The translations under genes and the position numbers were made by a program. Source: Ruminococcus flavefaciens (GTDB lineage Bacteria; Bacillota; Clostridia; Oscillospirales; Ruminococcaceae). From it: a stretch of DNA of 64,000 bases. A model generated the notes under the pieces. That model was not told the origin of the DNA. It did no database searches and saw nothing but the letters and a program-made list of their open reading frames with translations. Every line of letters begins with the position of its first letter. The first letter of the stretch is position 1. The stretch spans positions 324,973 to 388,972 of the forward strand of contig NZ_FNWV01000001.1 of assembly GCF_900108555.1 (NCBI RefSeq), in the 5' to 3' direction. Shown one piece after another: positions 8,199-16,471 of this stretch.

Positions 8199-9695
8199 TC
8201 AATACCATTCACGTTCATGCATATCCTTGAATTCATGCATTGCCATAATTACTGCAACTATAGCTGCAAGTCCGTCTGCAATAGGTCCTGTATACATGAT
8301 GCCGTCTATCTTGAAGAACAGCGGCAGTACAAGAAGAAGCGGCACAAAGAACAGTATCTGTCTTGTAAGTGAAAGGAATACGCCCTTTATGGACTTTCCT
8401 ATTGATGTAAAGAATGTGGACGTTATAGGCTGTAAGCAGTTGAGCCACGTGAAGAACATCGATATCCTGAAGAATTTCGCACCGAATTCGTAGTAACCCT
8501 CACTTGCGTCCTTGTTTGCAAATACGCTGAGTATCTGTCTCGGGAAAAGCTGGAAGCATATAAATGCAACAATTGAAATAGCTGCACCTGCCTTTATAGC
8601 CATCCAGAAAGCACTCTTAACTCTGTCATAATTCTTTGCTCCGTAGTTGAAGCTCTCAATTGGCTGTGTTCCCTGTGCAAGTCCGATAACTATTGAGAAT
8701 ACTATCATATTGACCTTCATGATTATTCCCGCAGCTGCTATAGGATCATCTGCACCGTACTTTGAAAGTGCTCCGTAATGTGCGAGTGAGTTGTTGAGAA
8801 CGATCTGAACAACTGCAATAGCTATCTGATTGAAGCAGGAAGCCATTCCTATCGAGCATAATCTGCTTATTATACCTGCTTTCGGCAAAAGATGACGTCC
8901 GAAGAGATATACTGTCTTGAAGTTGAAGCAGTATACTATAACTATAACAGCCGAAACGACCTGTCCAACTACTGTTGCTATGGCTGCGCCTTTCATTCCC
9001 CAGTCAAGTCCAAGTACAAATATTGCATCAAGTATCGTATTGATAACAGCACCTGTGATGTTGCATATCATGGTCATTTTAGGACTTCCGTCCGCACGTA
9101 CGATATGTCCGCCGCCTGCTGTAAGGATAAGGAACGGGAAACCCAATGCCGTATATCTCACGTACTCCTTGGCATAAGGCATTACCGCGTCGGTTGCTCC
9201 AAACCGTTTCAGCAGCGGAGTAAGGAAAGTCAGAGTTAGCACAGACATTATGATACCGCTGGCTGCCAGAAGTGAAAGTGCATTTCCTGCAAAGTACGGG
9301 GCTCGTTTTTTATCTCCCATACCAAGCGTAAGATTAAAGCACGAAGCACCGCCTATTCCGAACAGGAGCGCAAGTGCCATACAGCCCGTTGTGAACGGGA
9401 ATGCGATAGAAGTTGCCGTGTTTCCGAGAGTACCGACTGCCCTTCCGATAAACAGCTGGTCTACCATATTATATAGCGCACTTACCAGCATACCTACGAT
9501 ACTCGGGATAGCGAACTTCATCATCAGAGAACGAACAGGTGCATAGCCCAGCGGATTGCCGCCCATTCCTCCTGCTCCGTTGGGCGGACCTCCTGCTCCC
9601 GGTGGCGGTCCTCCCATTCCTGACGGTGGTTTGCCTGTACCCTGTGGCGTTCCTCCTGCGCTTCCGGGTGATTCTCCAAATCCATTTTCTTTCAT
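8199..9695 (-). CDS. MATE-family multidrug/Na+ efflux protein with Gly/Pro-rich N-terminus
   Basis: The 498-residue inner-membrane protein has twelve predicted helices in two halves. The MATE pattern is clear from about residue 55: RSLMMKFAIPSIVGMLVSAL then YNMVDQLFIGRAVG. MATE proteins export cationic drugs or metabolites in exchange for Na+ or H+. Residues 7-50 are a Gly/Pro/Ser tract with GGPPPGAGG-type repeats and no counterpart in ordinary MATE pumps. The substrate is unknown. A minus promoter lies at 9765-9737 and a terminator follows. Confidence 0.9.
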   Translation of the reverse strand: MKENGFGESPGSAGGTPQGTGKPPSGMGGPPPGAGGPPNGAGGMGGNPLGYAPVRSLMMKFAIPSIVGMLVSALYNMVDQLFIGRAVGTLGNTATSIAFPFTTGCMALALLFGIGGASCFNLTLGMGDKKRAPYFAGNALSLLAASGIIMSVLTLTFLTPLLKRFGATDAVMPYAKEYVRYTALGFPFLILTAGGGHIVRADGSPKMTMICNITGAVINTILDAIFVLGLDWGMKGAAIATVVGQVVSAVIVIVYCFNFKTVYLFGRHLLPKAGIISRLCSIGMASCFNQIAIAVVQIVLNNSLAHYGALSKYGADDPIAAAGIIMKVNMIVFSIVIGLAQGTQPIESFNYGAKNYDRVKSAFWMAIKAGAAISIVAFICFQLFPRQILSVFANKDASEGYYEFGAKFFRISMFFTWLNCLQPITSTFFTSIGKSIKGVFLSLTRQILFFVPLLLVLPLFFKIDGIMYTGPIADGLAAIVAVIMAMHEFKDMHEREWY

Positions 9696-9736
9696 GTTTC
9701 CTAAACCCTCTTTTTCAAATTTCCAAATACTTTCCT

Positions 9737-9765
9737 ATTATACACCTTTTATAGCAAAAATACAA
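9737..9765 (-). promoter_or_regulatory. Promoter of the MATE gene
   Basis: TTGTAT (9765-9760), 17 bases, TATAAT (9742-9737) on the minus strand. Confidence 0.6.
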
Positions 9766-9853
9766 TAGCGATATTAAAAAATAATATTGAAAAAAATATC
9801 AATACAAAAGGTTGTTTATAATGCAATTTCAACAAATAGGAATATGTACCGTC

Positions 9854-9882
9854 TTGACATAAGGCTGTGTATGTGGTAAAAT
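9854..9882 (+). promoter_or_regulatory. Promoter of maf
   Basis: TTGACA (9854-9859), 17 bases, TAAAAT (9877-9882), about 40 bases before the maf start. Confidence 0.75.
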
Positions 9883-9922
9883 TATTAATAGTATATATTA
9901 ATGCAAAATATGGAGTAAATAC

Positions 9923-10477
9923 ATGAAAATAATACTTGCCTCAGCTTCGCCGAGACGGCGCGAGCTGATGAAATATATAACCGAGGACTTCGAGGCTGTA
10001 TCTATGGACTGCGACGAGACTCTCCCCGATGGTATTTCCCCTATGGCGGCTTCCGAGTACCTTGCTGTGCTCAAAGCAAAGGCTGCTGCGGAGAAATATC
10101 CCGACTGCACTGTTATCGGCTGTGATACTACAGTCATATGCGAGGGTGAGATACTGGGCAAGCCCAAGGACAAAACTCAGTGTATCGCCGATATATCAAA
10201 GCTTTCGGGACGCACACATCAGGTAGTAACAGGCTGCTGCATAATCAGCGGCGGAAAAGTAAATTCTTTTTCGGAAGTGACCGATGTTACTTTCAGACAG
10301 CTTACAGCTGGCGAGATAGAAGCCTACGCCGACACCGACGAACCTTACGACAAGGCAGGCGGCTACGGCATACAGGGAAAAGGCTCTGCGCTTATCTCCC
10401 ACATTGACGGCGATTTCTTCAACGTTGTTGGACTTCCCGTAGCAAGACTCTTTAACGAATTGAAAATTCAGGATTGA
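9923..10477 (+). CDS. maf: Maf-family nucleoside triphosphate pyrophosphatase
   Basis: The 184-residue cytoplasmic enzyme hydrolyses non-canonical or excess NTPs (dTTP/UTP type in many members) to the monophosphate and pyrophosphate. Maf hallmarks in order are SASPRRREL near the N-terminus, VIGCDTTVICEG with the metal-binding Asp, LGKPKD, and YDKAGGYGIQGKG towards the C-terminus. Length is normal. It stands alone between its own promoter and a repeat-rich gap. Some members also affect septation, which the sequence does not decide. Confidence 0.92.
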   Translation: MKIILASASPRRRELMKYITEDFEAVSMDCDETLPDGISPMAASEYLAVLKAKAAAEKYPDCTVIGCDTTVICEGEILGKPKDKTQCIADISKLSGRTHQVVTGCCIISGGKVNSFSEVTDVTFRQLTAGEIEAYADTDEPYDKAGGYGIQGKGSALISHIDGDFFNVVGLPVARLFNELKIQD

Positions 10478-10715
10478 GAATTAATATGTTCGCTTCGCTC
10501 ACATATTTAAATATTATCGCCGCAGGCGATACCATAACTTTCAACTCTCAATTCTCAACTCTCAACTTTTAAGTGTTGTTCACGGACTGCCAAATAAGCA
10601 GTGCCACAAATCTGTGATTTGGCTGGCAATGCTATATGCAGAGCTGACAGCCCCTACAAATTAAATTCTAAGTTCTAAGTTCTTAGTTCTAAGCTCTTAG
10701 TTCTAAAAAATATAA
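10478..10715. repeat. Repeat-rich intergenic stretch
   Basis: It holds a small palindrome (TATCGCCGCAGGCGATA), low-complexity CTCAATTCTCAACTCTCAAC, a diverged hairpin unit ending in the conserved CCCCTACA (about 10600-10662), and a run of TTCTAAG/TTCTTAG heptamers at about 10668-10707. No gene is visible. Confidence 0.6.
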
Positions 10716-10729
10716 AGGAGTACCCAATC

Positions 10730-11998
10730 ATGAACTCAACCGCATTTCATTCTGCTGACATTCTTATCCCAAAGGACTGCGATATGCACAAGTGGTCCGT
10801 TATTGCCTGTGACCAGTACACCAGCGAGCCTGAATACTGGGACGAGGTAAGCAAGACAGTCGGAAACGCTCCGTCTACACTTAACCTCATTCTCCCCGAG
10901 CTTTACCTTGAACAGGACGGTGTTGCACAGCGTATCGACAATATCCACTCTGCTATGGACAAGTACATTGCTGACGGCATCTTCACAGAGTACAAGGACG
11001 CTATGGTATATGTTGAGCGTACTCAGAGCAACGGCATACTCCGTCAGGGCATCGTTGGTGCTATAGACCTTGAAAAGTACGATTTCTCCAAGGGCAGCAC
11101 ATCAGAGGTAAGAGCTACCGAGGCTACAGTTATCGAGCGTATACCTCCCCGTATCAAGGTAAGACAGGGTGCTCCACTTGAGCTTCCTCATATAATGATA
11201 CTCATTGACGATCCCGATAATACAGTTATCGAGCCGCTGGCAAAGAGCGTTTCGGACGACAGCAAACTCTATGATTTTGAGCTCATGCAGAACGGCGGCA
11301 GCATAAAGGGCTGGCTGGTAGACAAGTCCGCACAGGAGAATATCGACAAGGCTCTCTGTGCACTTGCCGATCCCGATACATTCTGCAAGAAATACGGTCT
11401 CAGCAATACACCTGTACTCCTCTATGCTATGGGCGACGGAAACCACTCTCTCGCTACTGCAAAGGAGTTCTACGAGCAGCTCAAAAAGGCAAACCCGGGT
11501 AAGGACTTCTCAGATCACCCTGCTCGCTATGCACTCGCCGAGATAGTTAATCTCCACAGCGATGCACTCAAATTTGAGGCTATACACCGCCTTGTATACG
11601 ATGTAGACTGCGACAAGCTCATAAACGAGCTCACAGCTGCGCTCGAGCTCTCAGAGACTAAGGAGTCCGACCAGTTCGTGATCTGCACCTGCAAGGGCGT
11701 TGAAAGGAAGCTCTATATAAACAAGAAGTCATCAAATCTATCCGTTGGTTCGCTCCAGAACTTCCTTGACGGCTATATCAAGGCAAACGGCGGAAAGATC
11801 GACTATATCCACGGTGCTGATACAGTTAAGTCACTTGCCGAGAAGCACAACGGAATTTCTTTCGTTCTGCCTGATATGGACAAATCTCAGCTCTTCCCCA
11901 CAGTTATCAAGGACGGTGCGCTCCCGAGAAAGACCTTCTCAATGGGACACGCTGAGGACAAGAGATTTTACATCGAAGCAAGAAAGATCGTTGACTAA
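10730..11998 (+). CDS. DUF1015 family protein
   Basis: The 422-residue cytoplasmic protein matches the DUF1015 family: an N-terminal DMHKWSVIACDQYTSEPEYW, an internal YAMGDGNHSLATAKEFYE with conserved Asp, Gly, Asn and His, and a C-terminal FPTVIKDGALPRKTFSMGHA. Function is not established for the family. It starts after AAAGGAG and heads a tight operon with DUF3781, GNAT and tcdA genes (gaps of 10 bases or fewer). The DGNHS motif resembles a phosphate or metal site, but that is only inference. Confidence 0.88.
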   Translation: MNSTAFHSADILIPKDCDMHKWSVIACDQYTSEPEYWDEVSKTVGNAPSTLNLILPELYLEQDGVAQRIDNIHSAMDKYIADGIFTEYKDAMVYVERTQSNGILRQGIVGAIDLEKYDFSKGSTSEVRATEATVIERIPPRIKVRQGAPLELPHIMILIDDPDNTVIEPLAKSVSDDSKLYDFELMQNGGSIKGWLVDKSAQENIDKALCALADPDTFCKKYGLSNTPVLLYAMGDGNHSLATAKEFYEQLKKANPGKDFSDHPARYALAEIVNLHSDALKFEAIHRLVYDVDCDKLINELTAALELSETKESDQFVICTCKGVERKLYINKKSSNLSVGSLQNFLDGYIKANGGKIDYIHGADTVKSLAEKHNGISFVLPDMDKSQLFPTVIKDGALPRKTFSMGHAEDKRFYIEARKIVD

Positions 11999-12243
11999 TG
12001 GAACTTCTGAAAAACCTCGCCAAGCTTCATACCACGGAGCTTGGCGTTCTGCGTATAAAACGAAATCTCGGTATCGAATGTGATGACGCTGTAGCATGGT
12101 GCATGGACAGGATAAGCTCTCCCGAAGCTGTTATTGAGCGCAAAGGCAAGAACTGGTACATAACCGTGGACGGCTGTATCATTACCGTGAATGCATATAG
12201 CTATACCATAATTACCGCACACAAACTCAGAAAGGAGCGATAA
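11998..12243 (+). CDS. DUF3781 family small protein
   Basis: The 81-residue protein shows the family pattern: KLHTTELGVLRIKRNLGI, DAVAWC, then a C-terminal ITVNAYSYTIITAHK. Function is unknown. Its ATG overlaps the stop of the DUF1015 gene (TAATG), so it is translationally coupled to it. Confidence 0.85.
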   Translation: MELLKNLAKLHTTELGVLRIKRNLGIECDDAVAWCMDRISSPEAVIERKGKNWYITVDGCIITVNAYSYTIITAHKLRKER

Positions 12244-12244
12244 T

Positions 12245-12718
12245 ATGAATATCAGAAGATTTAAAGAAACAGATGCCGAATCAGTTTCGGCTGTTGTTAT
12301 AAAAACTATCAGAATATCCAACGTTAAGGACTACCCTGCAGAGCTTATGGAAGAGGTAGTTAAAAGTATGCAGCCCCAGAATATACTCGAACGTGCAGGC
12401 TGGACGCACTTTTATGTAGTCGAGGACGATGATAAGATAATCGGCTGCGGTGCTATCGGTCCTTACTGGGGCAAGGAGGACGAGAGCAGTCTCTTCACTA
12501 TCTTCGTGCTTCCCGAATATCAGGGCAAAGGCGTGGGCAGAAGCATCATCGAAACTCTCGAAAAGGACGAGTACTTCCTCCGCGCCAAGCGAATAGAGAT
12601 ACCCTCGTCTATCACAGCCTGTCAATTCTATCGAAAGTTCGGCTACGACTACAAGAACGGTATCGCCGAAGTTGACGAGGAACACGTTTACCGCCTTGAA
12701 AAGTTCAGGGAAGTATAA
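12245..12718 (+). CDS. GNAT-family N-acetyltransferase
   Basis: The 157-residue protein has the GNAT fold. Beta-strand 4 (SSLFTIFVLPEYQG) leads to the acetyl-CoA loop QGKGVGRSI at about residues 94-102, and CQFYRKFGYDYKNG forms the C-terminal motif. It is close in style to YafP/ElaA-like acetyltransferases. The acceptor is unknown. It lies one base after DUF3781 and 10 bases before tcdA in the same operon. Confidence 0.88.
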   Translation: MNIRRFKETDAESVSAVVIKTIRISNVKDYPAELMEEVVKSMQPQNILERAGWTHFYVVEDDDKIIGCGAIGPYWGKEDESSLFTIFVLPEYQGKGVGRSIIETLEKDEYFLRAKRIEIPSSITACQFYRKFGYDYKNGIAEVDEEHVYRLEKFREV

Positions 12719-12728
12719 GGAGTAAAAT

Positions 12729-13478
12729 ATGTCCGATATTTTTTCAAGAACTCAGCTTCTCGTTGGTGAAGAAGCTATGGATATACTGGCAAATTCCCGC
12801 GTTGCCGTATTCGGTGTCGGCGGTGTGGGCGGATATGCCGTTGAAGCTCTTGCCCGCTCGGGTGTGGGAGCTCTCGACCTCATTGACGATGACAAGGTAT
12901 GCGTTACCAATATAAATCGCCAGATAATCGCTCTCGGCAGCACTGTCGGTATGTACAAGGTTGACGCGGCTGCGGAGCGTATCCGCGATATCAATCCTGA
13001 CTGCAAAGTCACCTGCCATAAGATGTTCTATATGCCCGAAACTGCCGATAAGCTGGACTTTTCACAGTACGACTACGTTATTGACGCTATCGACACAGTA
13101 ACGGGCAAGATAGAGATAATCATGCAGGCTGAAAAGGCAGGTGTACCTGTCATAAGCTCTATGGGTGCAGGAAACAAGCTTGACCCCACAGCATTTGAGG
13201 TAACTGATATCTACAAGACATCGGTGTGTCCCCTTGCAAGAGCTATGCGCTATCAGCTGAAACGCCGCGGAATCAAGAAGCTTAAAGTTGTATACTCAAA
13301 GGAGCAGCCCATAGTCCCACAGGGACAGGCAGTTGATGACGGCTCAGGCAATACTGATATGCGCACAGGCGCGGCTAAGCGTTCAACTCCAGGTTCTACG
13401 GCGTTTGTACCGTCAGTTGCAGGACTTATCATCGGCGGCGAAGTAATAAAAGACCTTATAAAACTGAAAAAAACATGA
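12729..13478 (+). CDS. tcdA: tRNA threonylcarbamoyladenosine dehydratase (cyclic t6A synthase)
   Basis: The 249-residue E1-like enzyme uses ATP to cyclise t6A37 in ANN-decoding tRNAs. It shows the ThiF/MoeB nucleotide fold: VFGVGGVGGYAVEALARSG (about 29-47), DLIDDDKVCVTNINRQ, and DAIDTVTGK. The TcdA-type SSMGAGNKLDP and YKTSVCPLARAMR segments separate it from ThiF and MoeB, and it lacks their zinc-binding CxxC pairs. It is the last gene of the operon. Confidence 0.9.
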   Translation: MSDIFSRTQLLVGEEAMDILANSRVAVFGVGGVGGYAVEALARSGVGALDLIDDDKVCVTNINRQIIALGSTVGMYKVDAAAERIRDINPDCKVTCHKMFYMPETADKLDFSQYDYVIDAIDTVTGKIEIIMQAEKAGVPVISSMGAGNKLDPTAFEVTDIYKTSVCPLARAMRYQLKRRGIKKLKVVYSKEQPIVPQGQAVDDGSGNTDMRTGAAKRSTPGSTAFVPSVAGLIIGGEVIKDLIKLKKT

Positions 13479-13512
13479 AAAAGGACCTCTCATTCAGAAA
13501 GGTCCTTTTTCA
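13478..13512. terminator. Bidirectional terminator between tcdA and metY
   Basis: Arms AAAAAGGACCT and AGGTCCTTTTT enclose 11 bases. T-runs occur on both strands, so it can serve both convergent genes. Confidence 0.85.
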
Positions 13513-13558
13513 TTAATGGCATATATTTGGTATGTGTAACATAGTCACAGAAGCTGTA

Positions 13559-14842
13559 TTACTTAACAGCGTCAAAACCGTGCTGGAGGTCTGCAATGAT
13601 ATCGTCAATGTGCTCTGTACCTATGGAGAGTCTTACTGTTGTAGGCTTGATGCCTGCGGCAAGAAGCTCCTCTTCGGTCAGCTGTGAGTGAGTTGTTGAT
13701 GCAGGGTGTATTACCAGTGACTTAACATCGGCTACGTTTGCAAGAAGTGAGAAGAGTTCGAGACTTTCTGTGAACTTCTTTGCGTCCTCGGCTGTGCCCT
13801 TTATCTCAAATGTGAAGATAGATGCTGCACCATTCGGGAAGTAGTTGTCGTATAACTCCTTTGCTCTGCCTGTTTCCAGTGAAGGGTGGTTTACCTTTGC
13901 TACCTGTGGGTGGTTCTTGAGGAAGTCAACTACCTTGAGTGCATTCTCTGTATGACGCTCAAGACGGAGCGAAAGTGTTTCAAGTCCCTGTAAGAGCAGG
14001 AATGAGTTGAATGGCGAGATAGTTGCGCCCTGATCTCTCATGAGAGTTGTACGAAGCTTGAGTATGTATGCAAGGTTTCCGCAAGCCTCTGTGAATACAA
14101 CTCCGTGATATGAGGGATTGGGCTTAGAAAGTCCGGGGAATTTATCATTCTGCGCCCAGTCGAATTTACCTGAGTCAATAACAACACCGCCCATTACTGT
14201 ACCGTGTCCGCCGATGAACTTTGTTGCGGAATGTACTACAACGTCTGCACCGTGCTCGATAGGTCTGAGAAGATATGGTGTAGCAAAGGTATTGTCCACG
14301 ATAAGCGGAATACCGTGCTTGTGAGCGATAGCTGATATAGCTTCGATATCCAGAACATCTGAATTAGGATTGCCGAGAGTCTCAGCGTAAAGGAGCTTTG
14401 TATTGGGCTTGATAGCCTTTTCAAAGTTCTCAGGATCGGAAGGATCAACGAATGTTGTTGTAAGTCCCTGCTCGCGGAGAGTATTGTTGAGAAGATTGAA
14501 CGAACCGCCGTAGAGGTCTATGGAAGCTACGATGTGATCTCCTGCTGTTGCGATGTTCTGAATAGCATAGCTGATAGCTGCTGAACCTGATGCTGTAGCA
14601 AGTGCGCCTGCACCGCCTTCGAGAGCTGCTATTCTCTGCTCGAATACATCAGAAGTAGGATTCATGAGTCTTGTGTAGATGTTTCCGCCCTCTGTGAGTC
14701 CGAAACGACCTGCTGCCTGTGCAGAGTCCTTGAAAACGTATGAAGTAGTTGCGTATATCGGCACTGCTCTCGCATCTGTTGCGGGGTCCGGCTTCTCCTG
14801 ACCTGCGTGTACCTGTATTGTCTCAAATTTATAATTACTCAT
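13559..14842 (-). CDS. metY: O-acetylhomoserine sulfhydrylase / aminocarboxypropyltransferase
   Basis: The 427-residue PLP enzyme makes homocysteine from O-acetylhomoserine and sulfide. Signs of the Cys/Met-metabolism family are [12 protein letters not shown] near the N-terminus, [31 protein letters not shown], and the PLP lysine in [14 protein letters not shown]. Length fits MetY better than MetB. The start at 14842 follows AAAGGAAG by 7 bases; a TTG six codons earlier lies inside that site. The upstream leader carries a possible operator and a short upstream reading frame. It pairs logically with the acetyl-type MetA at 38756-39703. Confidence 0.92.
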   Translation of the reverse strand: MSNYKFETIQVHAGQEKPDPATDARAVPIYATTSYVFKDSAQAAGRFGLTEGGNIYTRLMNPTSDVFEQRIAALEGGAGALATASGSAAISYAIQNIATAGDHIVASIDLYGGSFNLLNNTLREQGLTTTFVDPSDPENFEKAIKPNTKLLYAETLGNPNSDVLDIEAISAIAHKHGIPLIVDNTFATPYLLRPIEHGADVVVHSATKFIGGHGTVMGGVVIDSGKFDWAQNDKFPGLSKPNPSYHGVVFTEACGNLAYILKLRTTLMRDQGATISPFNSFLLLQGLETLSLRLERHTENALKVVDFLKNHPQVAKVNHPSLETGRAKELYDNYFPNGAASIFTFEIKGTAEDAKKFTESLELFSLLANVADVKSLVIHPASTTHSQLTEEELLAAGIKPTTVRLSIGTEHIDDIIADLQHGFDAVK

Positions 14843-14893
14843 AACTGAACTTCCTTTCAAAAATTAATAATTATTATTGTTGTTTACTTTTCA

Positions 14894-14950
14894 TTATTTC
14901 ATTTTCCGACACATTCGCTCGGAATTGATTATCTGCCTAATGTCTTTCAT
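14894..14950 (-). CDS. Possible 18-codon leader peptide of metY
   Basis: An AGGGGTG ribosome site precedes ATG at 14950. The reading frame gives MKDIRQIINSERMCRKMK and stops 51 bases before the metY start. It contains Cys and three Met codons counting the start, which would suit sulfur-dependent attenuation, but no clear alternative stem was found. It could be a chance frame. Confidence 0.35.
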   Translation of the reverse strand: MKDIRQIINSERMCRKMK

Positions 14951-14981
14951 TTTGAGCACCCCTGTGTTTTTCTTTACCCAT

Positions 14982-15011
14982 ATCATACCACAACAATAGG
15001 TATTTGTCCAA
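14982..15011 (-). promoter_or_regulatory. metY promoter with ATACC-N9-GGTAT dyad
   Basis: On the minus strand TTGGAC (15011-15006), 18 bases and TATGAT (14987-14982) form the promoter. A perfect dyad ATACC-N9-GGTAT (14985-15003) lies in the spacer. Rrf2-type regulators such as CymR, which control sulfur genes, bind dyads of this kind; the link here is inference. Confidence 0.5.
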
Positions 15012-15059
15012 TACATATGAATTATCATCGGTTATAGGTTCAATCTATAACTGTAAATA

Positions 15060-15086
15060 AAAAGATCCCCGAGAGATCATCTCGGG
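15060..15086 (-). terminator. Terminator of nudC
   Basis: On the minus strand CCCGAGA and TCTCGGG pair around a 5-base loop and run into GATCTTTTTATTT. Confidence 0.75.
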
Positions 15087-15095
15087 AATTTATGC

Positions 15096-15914
15096 TTATA
15101 TTTTTCCTTCCTTGAATACCTGCATCATCTCATTGGTGAGGCTGTGGCTGTAGGGCTGGAGCACTATGTCCTCGCGCTTGACCCATTCTGCGTATTTAAG
15201 CTCGCTTTCGTCCATATGTATCTCGCTGTCATCTTCCGCATCACAGAAAAATCCCACAAGGATATCCTGAGCCATACCCCATGGCTGAGACTTGTAATAC
15301 CTGATATTCTTTACCTTTACGCCTGTTTCTTCCATTACCTCACGTTCAACGGTCTGTTCGAGAGTCTCGCCTATCTCCGTAAAGCCTGCAACAAGGGCAT
15401 TGTGCGCAAAACCGCTGCGGTACTTTGTTATAAGTATGCTGTCACCCTTGGTAACTCCCACTATTACAGCAGGATTTATCCTCGGATACTTTGTATTTCC
15501 GCATCTGCTGCATTTCAGAGCACGTTCTCTCTCGTGAAATGCAAGCTTTTCCCCGCATTTTCCGCAGTAGATATTATCGGTATACCATTTCCAGAGATGA
15601 TATGCAGTAAAGGCTGCAAAAAGCTCCTTGCCGCTGCACTTGTCCCTGAGCTCACGTATTGTCATATACTCAAACGAGGGATAAGAACGCTCGAACTGAG
15701 TAAGTGAGATGAAATAGTTCCTTTCATCAACAGAAAAGGCGTAGACGCTGCCTATAGCGTCCATATCGCTTCCTTTCGGGAAAACTATATCTCCGTCACT
15801 GATATTTACAAGGAGCTTCCCCTCTGTGTCAAAAAACAAGACCGTATCATCATTTGTCATAGTGTACGGTATGTACTTGTTGTCCAGTCTGCTCGGATAT
15901 ATGTCCTGTATCAT
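15096..15914 (-). CDS. nudC: NAD+ diphosphatase, NudC type (Nudix)
   Basis: The 272-residue enzyme cleaves NAD(H) to NMN and AMP, and NudC members can remove NAD caps from RNA. In order it has an N-terminal domain, a four-Cys zinc ribbon (CGKCGEKL ... CSRCGNTKYPRINPAVIV, about residues 112-145), the Nudix box (GFTEIGETLEQTVEREVMEETG), and SQPWGMAQ, the NudC-specific SQPW motif. Length is standard. It is a single gene with its own promoter and terminator. Confidence 0.93.
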   Translation of the reverse strand: MIQDIYPSRLDNKYIPYTMTNDDTVLFFDTEGKLLVNISDGDIVFPKGSDMDAIGSVYAFSVDERNYFISLTQFERSYPSFEYMTIRELRDKCSGKELFAAFTAYHLWKWYTDNIYCGKCGEKLAFHERERALKCSRCGNTKYPRINPAVIVGVTKGDSILITKYRSGFAHNALVAGFTEIGETLEQTVEREVMEETGVKVKNIRYYKSQPWGMAQDILVGFFCDAEDDSEIHMDESELKYAEWVKREDIVLQPYSHSLTNEMMQVFKEGKI

Positions 15915-15949
15915 TTTACCACCCTTTGCAACATTATATGTTTATATAC

Positions 15950-15978
15950 ATTATACGCCATATTGCTTCATTTGTCAA
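15950..15978 (-). promoter_or_regulatory. Promoter of nudC
   Basis: TTGACA (15978-15973), 17 bases, TATAAT (15955-15950) on the minus strand: a full consensus match. Confidence 0.8.
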
Positions 15979-16068
15979 TTGCAGCGCAGAGCCTGTGCCC
16001 CCTAACCACGTTGTCGCTCGTAAACTCGCTCACTCTTATCAATATCCTTACTCATACATCGCTTACGG
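15979..16068 (+). repeat. Dispersed repeat family 2, copy 2
   Basis: A 90-base unit beginning TTGCAGCG and running through CCTAACCACG to CATCGCTTACGG. It aligns over most of its length with 18361-18448 and, inverted, in part with 7951-8010. It abuts the nudC promoter. Confidence 0.7.
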
Positions 16069-16085
16069 AACAATATGTAGGTTAC

Positions 16086-16346
16086 ACTGGCGGACTGCCA
16101 AAGGCAGCCCCTACAGTGCGTCATTTAAAGTTTATGCGTAATTGGCGGACGACCAATGGTCGTCCCTACAGTGCGTCATTTATAGTTTATGCGTGATTGA
16201 CGGGAGCCCGAGGGCGGGCTCCCCTACACGTTGTTACAACATACATGACGTTATGGAAAAACGGGCGGATAATATCCACCCCTACACATGACATCTTGTT
16301 ATTTACAGCGTCAGGCTCGGGACGTCGTGAACGCCGTCCCCTACAA
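16086..16346 (+). repeat. Cluster of five variable-stem CCCTACA hairpins
   Basis: Five palindromes follow one another, each ending in CCCTACA or CCCCTACA: GGACTGCCAAAGGCAGCCCC; GACGACCAATGGTCGTCC; GGGAGCCCGAGGGCGGGCTC; GGGCGGATAATATCCACCCC; GGGACGTCGTGAACGCCGTC. The stems differ but each still pairs. The first and second are joined to what follows by near-identical spacers (GTGCGTCATTTA...TTTATGCGT). A low-complexity TACT-rich tract to about 16393 follows. The whole 15979-16400 gap shows no gene. Confidence 0.75.
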
Positions 16347-16403
16347 TTCTACTCTCTACTTTCTAATCACTACTCACTACTTACTACTCACTAATATAAG
16401 CTC

Positions 16404-16432
16404 TTGACCTTTTCGGCAATTTGTGCTATTAT
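16404..16432 (+). promoter_or_regulatory. Promoter of the DEAD-box helicase gene
   Basis: TTGACC (16404-16409), 17 bases, TATTAT (16427-16432). Confidence 0.7.
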
Positions 16433-16471
16433 AGTTTGTATTGGAATAAATGGAGATAAGAAAGGATAAAT

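Noticed and set aside
14877..15095. SAM or other riboswitch before metY
   Set aside because: None of the conserved SAM-riboswitch stems or the K-turn pattern is visible in the roughly 140-nt leader.
16086..16346. CRISPR array
   Set aside because: The repeated units are palindromes with different stems and irregular spacing. There is no constant 25-40-base repeat, and no cas gene is present.
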